Positions 1 to 5,865 of a stretch of DNA of 10,767 bases are shown here, one piece after another; the stretch's first letter is position 1; every line of letters starts with the position of its first letter. The notes below the pieces were generated by a model. The model worked only from the letters and a program-made list of their open reading frames with translations, was not told the origin of the DNA and did no database searches. Source of the stretch: Campylobacteraceae bacterium. GTDB taxonomy: Bacteria; Campylobacterota; Campylobacteria; Campylobacterales; Sulfurovaceae. A program made the translations under genes and the position numbers. Location of the stretch: contig JALVEV010000148.1 in NCBI GenBank assembly GCA_027030605.1, forward strand, positions 1 through 10,767, written 5' to 3'.

Positions 1-166
1 CATAGAGAAAAGAGAGGAGGTAACCAATGATGGTGTGGTTGACATTCCAACAGCAACCACAGATACATTAGAAAATCTCCCTTTTGTAAAACCTCTTGAG
101 GTTATTGAGGTTACAGAACCATTTGAGGCAACAGAAGCTAGAAAGTATCAATTAGATAAGCGTTAA
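1..166 (+). CDS. C-terminal end of an unidentified protein (5' end outside window)
   Basis: An open frame runs from the window edge to a TAA at 164-166 and gives about 54 residues. The visible tail is rich in Glu, Thr, Val and Pro, contains no cysteine, and ends in ARKYQLDKR. It shows no motif I can assign and looks like a flexible acidic extension rather than a folded catalytic domain. Its last 15 bases overlap the end of the rhodanese-like gene on the opposite strand. That the frame is coding is inferred from its openness and from the arrangement of the neighbouring gene; function is unknown. Confidence 0.6.
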   Translation, partial: IEKREEVTNDGVVDIPTATTDTLENLPFVKPLEVIEVTEPFEATEARKYQLDKR

Positions 167-844
167 TCCTGAGGCTTTCCAACTCACTATGCCCCCTCGA
201 TAATATAAGAGCTTGTTGGTTGGATACCCCAATTTCACTAATGCTTTAATAGCTTTTGAGGCTTCAGGAGAAAAGGAACTCTCTCCAAAGATTAAAAGTT
301 TTTGTGGATTTTTAAAAAACCATCCCTTATGTATCTTTTTAGCACCTAGACTCTTAAGTACCTCTTCTCGATAAGGACTTTTATCCATTAACATCTCATA
401 AGGAAGATTAATAGCACTAGGAATTGTCTCTTCCCTATATTTTAAATTTTTACGGACATCAAGAAGAAGACCATCTCGTTTTTTCTCTACAATTTGAATA
501 AAAGCTAAGAGTTCTAACTCTCCCACACTCTTCACCCCTTTAATACTTATTGGTTCAATACAAAAAGGAGGACAGGATGGGGCAAGAGGTGTAGATATTC
601 GTTCAATACTCATATTATGCTCTAAATGTTGTGTATCAACAGAGACTAACTTTTCAGTTATGTTAATAGTATGTTCTTTAGAGTTCTTATTGTTGCTATC
701 AAGTGTCAAAAGAGAGCTTTTCTGTTGAGTTAAAATTCTACTCTCTTGACAAGATTGATGCTCTTGATTAATGAGTATATTACACCCTTCATCAGCCATA
801 ATTAATCCTACCATCCCTACTATCAAAATTGATATTTTAAACAT
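152..844 (-). CDS. Exported rhodanese-fold protein lacking the catalytic cysteine
   Basis: This 230-residue protein begins with a signal peptide (hydrophobic residues 4-16, probable cleavage after IMA at 17), so it should act in the periplasm. Residues about 100-230 match a rhodanese domain: the LLLDVRKN strand (D129, R131), the IPSAINLPYE segment that replaces the usual 'GHIPGAINIP', and the closing RGGIVSW (216-222). In the loop where active rhodaneses carry Cys (normally CxxGxRS), it reads IFGESSFS (185-192) with no Cys, so sulfurtransferase activity in the usual manner is unlikely. Other cysteines lie N-terminally (C21, C32), with a CPPFC pair at 91-95 just before the domain. The gene starts 3 bp after the stop of the upstream thioredoxin gene, and its ribosome binding site AGGGAG (851-856) lies inside that gene's last codons, so the two are probably translationally coupled. 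The fold is confident; the role is inferred. Confidence 0.8.
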   Translation of the reverse strand: MFKISILIVGMVGLIMADEGCNILINQEHQSCQESRILTQQKSSLLTLDSNNKNSKEHTINITEKLVSVDTQHLEHNMSIERISTPLAPSCPPFCIEPISIKGVKSVGELELLAFIQIVEKKRDGLLLDVRKNLKYREETIPSAINLPYEMLMDKSPYREEVLKSLGAKKIHKGWFFKNPQKLLIFGESSFSPEASKAIKALVKLGYPTNKLLYYRGGIVSWKASGLTLI

Positions 845-847
845 TTT

Positions 848-1438
848 TTACTCCCTTAAAAGAGCTGCTTTCATTAATTCAGCTAAAGAGTATGACTTTT
901 CACCTATCTCAAATGCCAATACTTTACCCCCCTTTGCAATAACAATGGTTAAAGGAATTATTCCTGTCCACCCATACTTCTCTTGCAAATAACGATAAAA
1001 ATCTTTATGGGTATCACCTGGAACCACATAATAGTTAATACCATACTTTTTAATAGCCTCTTTAGACTCCTCTACAGTATGTTCTTGTGCTTCAATTGCA
1101 ATAACCTCAAAAGAGTCACCCAACTCTTTTTTTAACTTTATTAATTGAGGTATCTCTTTTTGACAAAATTTACAATCCCATCCAAAAATTTTTAGAAAAA
1201 CTGTTTTCTCTTCTAAACCCTTAATATGGAAAGCTTTATCTTTCACATCTACCTCTAGTTTAGTTCCATCGGTTGCTTCAAAAATATAATTGGGATGAGA
1301 AGTCTCATCTATTTTTTTTGTAGCTACTTTATGTACCTCTTTATCAACATTAGGTAGAATTTCACTTTTATTAAAAAAGATGATTCCTAAAATAGTAATT
1401 ATTAATAATATAACTATAAAACCTTGTTTTTTACTCAT
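848..1438 (-). CDS. Membrane-anchored TlpA/ResA-like thioredoxin
   Basis: This 196-residue protein has one N-terminal membrane helix (residues 7-22) with a Lys-rich cytoplasmic start, so the rest should face the periplasm. A thioredoxin fold follows: the strand TVFLKIFGWDC leads into the active site C89-K-F-C92, and the cis-proline typical of the fold is P162 in GIIPLTIVI. The spacing and the strand 'EVIAIEAQE' resemble TlpA/ResA/SoxW-type thiol-disulfide reductases rather than cytoplasmic TrxA. The likely reaction is thiol-disulfide exchange on envelope proteins. The ATG is supported by AAGGAG (1448-1453), 9 bases upstream. It is first of a two-gene unit with the rhodanese-like gene, whose N-terminal cysteines make it a possible substrate. 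I cannot tell from sequence whether its role is cytochrome maturation, sulfur metabolism or general reduction. Confidence 0.85.
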   Translation of the reverse strand: MSKKQGFIVILLIITILGIIFFNKSEILPNVDKEVHKVATKKIDETSHPNYIFEATDGTKLEVDVKDKAFHIKGLEEKTVFLKIFGWDCKFCQKEIPQLIKLKKELGDSFEVIAIEAQEHTVEESKEAIKKYGINYYVVPGDTHKDFYRYLQEKYGWTGIIPLTIVIAKGGKVLAFEIGEKSYSLAELMKAALLRE

Positions 1439-1465
1439 TTTTCGTTTCTCCTTGAGATAAATGTT

Positions 1466-1474
1466 AGGATAACA
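1466..1474 (-). promoter_or_regulatory. Candidate extended -10 promoter of the thioredoxin-rhodanese unit
   Basis: Read on the minus strand the bases are TGTTATCCT, an extended -10 (TGn followed by a TATAAT-like hexamer). Transcription would start near 1459, about 20 bases before the ATG and just ahead of the AAGGAG ribosome binding site. There is no clear -35, as is usual for sigma-70 promoters in Campylobacterota. Assigned by eye only. Confidence 0.4.
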
Positions 1475-1584
1475 AAATAATGATTTAAAACATCTTTATA
1501 AAAATATTGTTAAAGTTATATTCTTAGTTCAAATTTTCACTTTTAGTACCCATTTACCTCTTATACTTCAAAAAAAGGAAAAAT

Positions 1585-1914
1585 ATGACAACACAAAATA
1601 GAGAGCATAAAACGGCTATAGAGCTTCCAAATACCCCTTACATTGATATAGATTTAGGACTAAAGCACTGTAATAATAACCGTAATTTATATATTAAGAT
1701 TCTTAATAATTTTGTAAAACGATACCAAGACATTAATTTACACGAAGTTGAAGATAAAAAAAGAACAATTCATTCACTTAAAGGAATTACAGCTACTTTA
1801 GGTATGACCTCACTCTCTGAATCTCTTGTAGAACTTGAAAACTCATATAATCCAATAGCTATAAATTATTTTCAACAAGAGTTATTAAAAGTTATCAGGG
1901 AAATTATTAAGTAA
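1585..1914 (+). CDS. Stand-alone histidine phosphotransfer (Hpt) protein
   Basis: This 109-residue soluble protein has no signal or membrane segment. Residues about 20-105 form the four-helix Hpt pattern. The phosphorylated histidine is H63 in HSLKGITATLG, which matches the family signature HxLKGxxxxxG. The upstream helix (LYIKILNNFVKRY) is also typical, corresponding to the 'Y..lL..F' of Hpt domains. Its expected role is to carry a phosphoryl group between a hybrid kinase's receiver and a separate response regulator. The window contains exactly such partners: the hybrid kinase at 2507-4435, which has no Hpt of its own, and the OmpR-type regulator at 4418-5137. The ATG follows AAGGA (1575-1579) at 5 bases. 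A copy of ATTTTCACT (1533-1541) lies upstream. The domain is clear; the partners are inferred from neighbourhood. Confidence 0.85.
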   Translation: MTTQNREHKTAIELPNTPYIDIDLGLKHCNNNRNLYIKILNNFVKRYQDINLHEVEDKKRTIHSLKGITATLGMTSLSESLVELENSYNPIAINYFQQELLKVIREIIK

Positions 1915-1970
1915 TACAAATATTTAAAATTTAATATATTATTTTAAGATTAAATTAATAATTATAAATA

Positions 1971-1976
1971 TATAAT
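1971..1976 (+). promoter_or_regulatory. Candidate -10 box (TATAAT) of the PstS-like gene
   Basis: A perfect TATAAT lies 31 bases before the ATG at 2007, in a 92-base gap of almost pure A and T. Initiation would fall near 1982-1984, inside the left arm of the hairpin at 1981-2000. No -35 hexamer is evident. In such AT-rich DNA a chance match is possible. Confidence 0.35.
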
Positions 1977-1980
1977 CTAT

Positions 1981-2000
1981 CCCTATATTTTATATAAGGG
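1981..2000 (+). promoter_or_regulatory. Hairpin masking the ribosome binding site of the PstS-like gene
   Basis: CCCTATAT (1981-1988) can pair with ATAT (1992-1995) and AGGG (1997-2000), with A1996 bulged and a 3-base loop at 1989-1991. The AAGGG at 1996-2000, six bases before the ATG, is the ribosome binding site, and it sits entirely in the right arm. Translation from any transcript containing both arms should therefore be reduced until the stem melts. That a structure can form follows from the bases; regulatory use is inferred. Confidence 0.4.
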
Positions 2001-2006
2001 ATTAAA

Positions 2007-2396
2007 ATGAAATCATTACTATTTACAATTATCTTTACAAGTTTTGCATTTAGTAAAATATCTGTGTTTATATCACATAACAATAAACTAACCAAAGTTT
2101 CAAACAAAGATTTAGCTAACCTCTATTTGGGAAAGACTGATAATATAAATGGAATTAAAGTTGTTCCTATTGATAGTAAAAACAAAAAAATTTTTGAGGA
2201 GTTTTATAAAAAAGTTATAAAAAAAACACCTAGTCAACTACATGCTTATTGGGTAAAACAGATTTTTCAGGGAACATCTCAACCACCCAAAAGACTCTCT
2301 AAAAGTGCCATACGAAATGCTATAAAAAAAGGTTCACATATTATTGCCTATGATAGAAATCCAAAGACAGGACGTATACTCTTAACAGTAAAATAG
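2007..2396 (+). CDS. Small exported PstS-like (phosphate-binding-type) periplasmic protein
   Basis: This 129-residue protein has a signal peptide (residues 1-16, cleavage probably after FAFS). The mature part resembles the short 'phosphate ABC transporter substrate-binding' proteins of the PBP-like type. The landmarks are the 'SNKDLANLYLGK' segment (32-43), KVVPIDSK (51-58), and the signature FYKKVIKKTPSQLHAYW (66-82), followed by IFQGTSQPPK (86-95) and a closing strand HIIAYDR (111-117). At about 113 mature residues it is far shorter than a full two-lobed PstS (roughly 300), and no pstC/A/B transporter genes are nearby. A transport role is therefore doubtful, and a ligand-sensing partner for the kinase encoded 110 bases downstream is more plausible. 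The ATG follows AAGGG at 6 bases, a site buried in a hairpin. Family assignment is by remembered motif likeness; the ligand is unknown. Confidence 0.75.
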   Translation: MKSLLFTIIFTSFAFSKISVFISHNNKLTKVSNKDLANLYLGKTDNINGIKVVPIDSKNKKIFEEFYKKVIKKTPSQLHAYWVKQIFQGTSQPPKRLSKSAIRNAIKKGSHIIAYDRNPKTGRILLTVK

Positions 2397-2482
2397 TGTT
2401 TCATTAAGTAGCAAAAAAATTGCTTTCAATGCTATTCTCTTATAGGAATGAATAGAAGGTTAAAAATAACTACTAAAATAAG

Positions 2483-2488
2483 CATAAT
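2483..2488 (+). promoter_or_regulatory. Possible -10 box (CATAAT) for the hybrid kinase gene
   Basis: CATAAT followed by a T-run lies 18 bases before the kinase ATG, in the 110-base gap after the PstS-like gene. Initiation near 2495 would leave a very short leader. The evidence is weak, and the kinase may instead be read through from the upstream genes. Confidence 0.2.
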
Positions 2489-2506
2489 TTTTTTTAAAGT
2501 TAGGCA

Positions 2507-4435
2507 ATGTCAAAAACTACTATTTTACACAGGTTAAGGACAATCTCCATTATTGCCCTTAACTTTTTTATTTTACATATTACAGTTAACTACCTATTCG
2601 CTGAAAATACGATTACTTCTGTAGAGCATATTATGAAAAATGAGTTGAAAATCTCCTCTCTTTATCATAAAAACTATCAGCTTCTTGAAGAGATACAACA
2701 AATTTTTGCAGATGCTGCTCGAATGGGAGAACCTGATTACCTCCGTTTTGCTACGGAAAAAAAACGAACTATTTTACACAATTTAAATAAATTAAAAAAG
2801 ATTGAAACTCAGGAAAATCAAAAAGTACTCAATCAACTGCAAAAAGAGTTTAAAAAATTTTTTAAAGTAGGTCTAGAGACAACAGAAGAGTTTATTAATT
2901 ATCAAATACCAAATGATAAGCATATTAAATATTTTCAAAAATTAAAAACAGAACAGAATCTAATTTTTCAAAAGTTAAAAACCTCCGCACAAAGAGAGCT
3001 TGAGTTATCTATAGATACACTCTCTAAAAAAAATCAAAACTATTTTATGTTTACACTTATTGTTTCTCTATTAGGGCTTGTTGTTGTCTCTGGTATGACC
3101 TATTTCCTATATACTCATATTCAACGACGTTTTTATAAAGTACGATTTATGCTTAAGAATTTAAACCATCAGAAACCTGATTTTTCAACAGAGATGATTG
3201 TAGAGCATCAAGATGAGATTGGAGAGTTAGTCGCAGGGTTTAATAAACTTAAAAATAAATTAGAGAAAGACTATAATAACTTAAAGGAACTAAAACAAAA
3301 AGCTGAAGATGCAGCAAAGTTAAAATCTGAATTTTTAGCCAATATGAGCCATGAGATACGAACCCCCATGAATGGTATTATTGGTATGTGTTATCTAACA
3401 CTACAAACCAATCTTGATTCAAAACAACGTAATTTTATTGAGAAGATTGATAATTCAGCAAAAAATCTTCTTGGTATTATTAATAATATTTTAGACCTCT
3501 CAAAAATAGAAGCTGGAAAACTTGAACTAGAGAATATTGAATTTCAACTTCATAAAGTAATTGATAGCTCTATTAGTCTACTACAATTTAAAATGGAAGA
3601 GAAAAATTTGACATTTAAATTAGATTATGACCAAAGTATCTCTACCTTATATTATGGTGATAGCTTACGACTCTCTCAAATATTAAATAACCTATTAAGT
3701 AATGCTGTAAAGTTTACAGATAGTGGATATATCTCTCTTAGCATTCATAAAGTAGCACAAAATCGCTTCCAGTTTAGAGTTTCAGATACAGGAAAAGGCT
3801 TAAGTCCAGAGGAACAAAAAAATATATTTCAAGCTTTTACTCAAGCAGATGGAAGTACCACACGTAACTATGGTGGTACAGGTCTCGGATTAACAATCTC
3901 AAAACAACTTGTAGAGATGATGAATGGTAAAATTTGGGTGGAGAGTGTTTTAGGAAAAGGGAGCAGTTTTATCTTTGAAATTGACCTCATTGAACTCTCA
4001 GACAATCTTCCAAAAGAGCCTTCTGTCATGATTATTGAAGAGATAAATCCTTTAGAGAAAGATATTAATGCATTAGTTGGTAAACGTATTTTAGTAGCAG
4101 AAGACAACTTTATTAATCAAGAGATTATCTTAGGGCTACTGGAAGACTCCTCTTTAGAGATAGATATAGCTGAAAATGGAGAAGAGGCGATTGAGCTTCA
4201 TAAAAACAACCGTTACAATCTGATTTTAATGGATATCCAAATGCCTGTTTTAGATGGGTATAGTGCTGCACAAGAGATTAGAAAAATAGATAAAGATATA
4301 CCAATTATCGCCATTACAGCCTCTGCCATGAAAGAGGATATAGCTATGAGTAGAAAAGTAGGAATGAATGACCATCTCAATAAACCCATAGATGTTAATA
4401 AACTCTATGAAATTATTTTACGATACTGTCACTAA
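2507..4435 (+). CDS. Hybrid sensor histidine kinase (HAMP-HisKA-HATPase-receiver)
   Basis: This 642-residue membrane kinase runs in the following order. Membrane helix 12-31 is followed by a helical periplasmic sensor region (about 32-178, including FADAARMGEPD, of four-helix-bundle type). Membrane helix 181-203 leads to a HAMP linker (about 204-256). The dimerisation domain carries the phospho-His H282 in FLANMSHEIRTPMNG. The ATPase domain has its N-box at 393-400 (NNLLSNAV), G1 DTGKGL (427-432) and G2 YGGTGLGL (455-462). A receiver (526-642) has acidic E532/D533, phospho-Asp D576 in LILMDIQMP, T604 and K626. There is no Hpt domain, so onward transfer should use a separate Hpt, such as the one at 1585. 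The only usable start is this ATG, since an in-frame TAG sits at 2501-2503; the ribosome binding site is poor (TTAGG only 2 bases away). Its last 18 bases overlap the convergent regulator gene. The architecture is certain; the signal is unknown. Confidence 0.93.
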   Translation: MSKTTILHRLRTISIIALNFFILHITVNYLFAENTITSVEHIMKNELKISSLYHKNYQLLEEIQQIFADAARMGEPDYLRFATEKKRTILHNLNKLKKIETQENQKVLNQLQKEFKKFFKVGLETTEEFINYQIPNDKHIKYFQKLKTEQNLIFQKLKTSAQRELELSIDTLSKKNQNYFMFTLIVSLLGLVVVSGMTYFLYTHIQRRFYKVRFMLKNLNHQKPDFSTEMIVEHQDEIGELVAGFNKLKNKLEKDYNNLKELKQKAEDAAKLKSEFLANMSHEIRTPMNGIIGMCYLTLQTNLDSKQRNFIEKIDNSAKNLLGIINNILDLSKIEAGKLELENIEFQLHKVIDSSISLLQFKMEEKNLTFKLDYDQSISTLYYGDSLRLSQILNNLLSNAVKFTDSGYISLSIHKVAQNRFQFRVSDTGKGLSPEEQKNIFQAFTQADGSTTRNYGGTGLGLTISKQLVEMMNGKIWVESVLGKGSSFIFEIDLIELSDNLPKEPSVMIIEEINPLEKDINALVGKRILVAEDNFINQEIILGLLEDSSLEIDIAENGEEAIELHKNNRYNLILMDIQMPVLDGYSAAQEIRKIDKDIPIIAITASAMKEDIAMSRKVGMNDHLNKPIDVNKLYEIILRYCH

Positions 4436-5137
4436 CCCTCTCTCTATAGGATTAAAACGATACCCCTCACCATAAATATTAATAATAGACTCCTTAGGAA
4501 CCTTTTTACGTAAGAGTTTAACCAAGGCACGTACTTGATTTGCATCATACTCTTTATCAAAGTCATCATGAGAGATATGATTAAAGATATCAAAAAAGCT
4601 AAATACTTTATCTTTATCTGTTGAGAGAAGTTTCAGTAGCCGTCTTTCATTTTTTGTTAATTTAATCTCAACACCATTTTCATAAAGCTTCTCTGCTTCA
4701 ACATCCCATGTAGTTACCTCATCTAATCTATAGATTAATCTCTCTTGCTCCTCTTCTCGCTGTGATAAAATCTCACTTTTAGCCTTTTGAAGAGCCTCTT
4801 TAAGAATAGCAGGGTCAATTGGCTTTAAAATATATTTAATTAAATAGAGTTCTATAGCTTGAAGAAGTTTCTCCTGTTCAGCATAGGCAGTTGTAATAAT
4901 TATCTTAACATTGGGGTCTCTCTCTCTAATTTTTTTAGCTAAAGATAAGCCATCTAACTTTGGCATATTTATATCTAATAGAATAATATCTGGGTTATAA
5001 GAGAGGTAGGCTTCATACCCCTCTTTTCCATCAGAAGCAAAGTAGACTATCTCTACCTCCTCTTTTATGGAGTCTAAATATATCTCCCTAATATCCAAAT
5101 CATCCTCTATATATAATAAACTAATCTCTTTTTTCAA
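4418..5137 (-). CDS. OmpR/PhoB-family response regulator
   Basis: I start this 239-residue protein at a TTG (5135-5137), preceded at 8 bases by AGGA (5146-5149). A GTG at 5165-5167 would add ten residues but has no ribosome binding site. With the TTG start the receiver landmarks fall at usual family positions: acidic E11-D12-D13, phospho-Asp D55 in IILLDINMP, and K105 in YILKPID. After a charged helical linker (about 118-140), residues 155-239 form a winged-helix DNA-binding domain, with LTKNERRLLKLL at its start, recognition-helix region NQVRALVKLLRKK and the closing wing IINIYGEGYRF. It should bind DNA as a phosphorylated dimer at tandem half-sites. It converges on the hybrid kinase with an 18-base 3' overlap and diverges from the operon at 5320. 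It is the probable output of the kinase-Hpt relay, though that pairing is inferred. Confidence 0.88.
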   Translation of the reverse strand: MKKEISLLYIEDDLDIREIYLDSIKEEVEIVYFASDGKEGYEAYLSYNPDIILLDINMPKLDGLSLAKKIRERDPNVKIIITTAYAEQEKLLQAIELYLIKYILKPIDPAILKEALQKAKSEILSQREEEQERLIYRLDEVTTWDVEAEKLYENGVEIKLTKNERRLLKLLSTDKDKVFSFFDIFNHISHDDFDKEYDANQVRALVKLLRKKVPKESIINIYGEGYRFNPIERGLVTVS

Positions 5138-5175
5138 TATTGTTTTCCTATTTTTTAATATTTTCACTAAATAAA

Positions 5176-5190
5176 GTGATAAGTTTGTGA
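5176..5190. promoter_or_regulatory. Tandem GTGA half-sites 11 bp apart, possible OmpR-type operator
   Basis: GTGA occurs at 5176-5179 and 5187-5190, one helical turn apart and in the same orientation, just upstream of the regulator gene. Inverse copies (TCAC) lie at 5164, 5228 and 5257 in the same divergent promoter region. OmpR/PhoB-family regulators generally bind direct half-sites at about 11-bp spacing. The pattern is visible; binding is inferred. Confidence 0.3.
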
Positions 5191-5245
5191 ATTCATAGTT
5201 ATAATTACAATCTTCTATTAAAATCTATCACATTTTTAATAAAGA

Positions 5246-5251
5246 TACAAT
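5246..5251 (+). promoter_or_regulatory. Candidate -10 box (TACAAT) of the exported protein-PAS operon
   Basis: TACAAT lies 68 bases before the ATG at 5320 and predicts a start near 5258, within the second copy of ATTTTCACTA (5253-5262) in this region. No -35 hexamer is obvious. Low to moderate support. Confidence 0.3.
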
Positions 5252-5319
5252 TATTTTCACTATTACTACCAACTCAAGCGTTACAATTTCTCAACTTAAA
5301 AAAGAAAAAAGGATTAACC

Positions 5320-5844
5320 ATGAAAAACATTAAACTATTTGTAGCTATGGTTCTACTAATTACTTCAACATTCACAGCTTTTGCAAATGACTATGCTCTT
5401 CTTGATACCTACCCTCTGTTAGATGAGATGAAAAGTGCAAAAAAACAACAAACACTTCTTAATAATATTAAAAGTACAATTGTTGAACATAAATACAACC
5501 GTCAAGACCAACTAACTCATCTTAAAGCTCAATTTAGTACAGCTCTTACCTCACTATCTAAGAGTACAAAAGTAACCATTATTAAAGATAAAATTGAAGA
5601 GCTTAAACTTCAATGGAAACAAGATAACCACGCTTTAGATGCAGCAATTAACAATAAAATGTATGAAGAGGAGGCATTTAAAACAATTAAAGAGCTTTCA
5701 AAGACAGTAAATGAGCTTAACACTCTCTACACACAATCATATGCAAGATATAAACAGAATTCAATTATGAAATCATTAGTAAGTTCATACATGAAAGCTC
5801 AAGAGGTCTCTGAACCAAGATATGCTCTTAATACAGTAAACTAG
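5320..5844 (+). CDS. Exported helical protein of unknown function
   Basis: I do not recognise this 174-residue protein. It has a clear signal peptide (K-rich start, hydrophobic residues 6-20, cleavage likely after FTAFA at 22), so it should be periplasmic. It contains no cysteine. The mature part is almost entirely predicted amphipathic helix, rich in Lys, Gln, Leu and Glu, with stretches such as KDKIEELKLQW and KTIKELSKTVNEL that suggest coiled-coil or helical-bundle packing. The ATG follows AAAGGA (5308-5313) at 6 bases. The PAS gene starts 21 bases after its stop, so the two are probably one operon, divergent from the response regulator, which is a candidate controller. A ligand-binding or chaperone-like role is possible, but nothing in the sequence decides it. 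Confidence 0.7.
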   Translation: MKNIKLFVAMVLLITSTFTAFANDYALLDTYPLLDEMKSAKKQQTLLNNIKSTIVEHKYNRQDQLTHLKAQFSTALTSLSKSTKVTIIKDKIEELKLQWKQDNHALDAAINNKMYEEEAFKTIKELSKTVNELNTLYTQSYARYKQNSIMKSLVSSYMKAQEVSEPRYALNTVN

Positions 5845-5865
5845 AGAAGAGTATTAGGAGTAATT

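Noticed and set aside
782..801. Lipoprotein signal for the rhodanese-like protein (Cys at residue 21)
   Set aside because: The residues before that Cys are D-E-G, which does not fit a lipobox, and an ordinary cleavage site after IMA is closer to the hydrophobic stretch.
1961..1976. ATTATA/TATAAT inverted repeat as an operator or terminator
   Set aside because: It is pure A/T and contains the candidate -10 box; such repeats are expected by chance in this region.
2410..2424. AGCAA/TTGCT stem as a terminator after the PstS-like gene
   Set aside because: It has only five base pairs, two of them GC, an all-A loop and just a short T-run, so it is too weak to call.
3868..4107. 79-codon open frame antisense to the kinase gene
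   Set aside because: It lies wholly inside the ATPase-to-receiver part of a clearly conserved kinase, shows no ribosome binding site or recognisable protein features, and is explained by the kinase's codon pattern.
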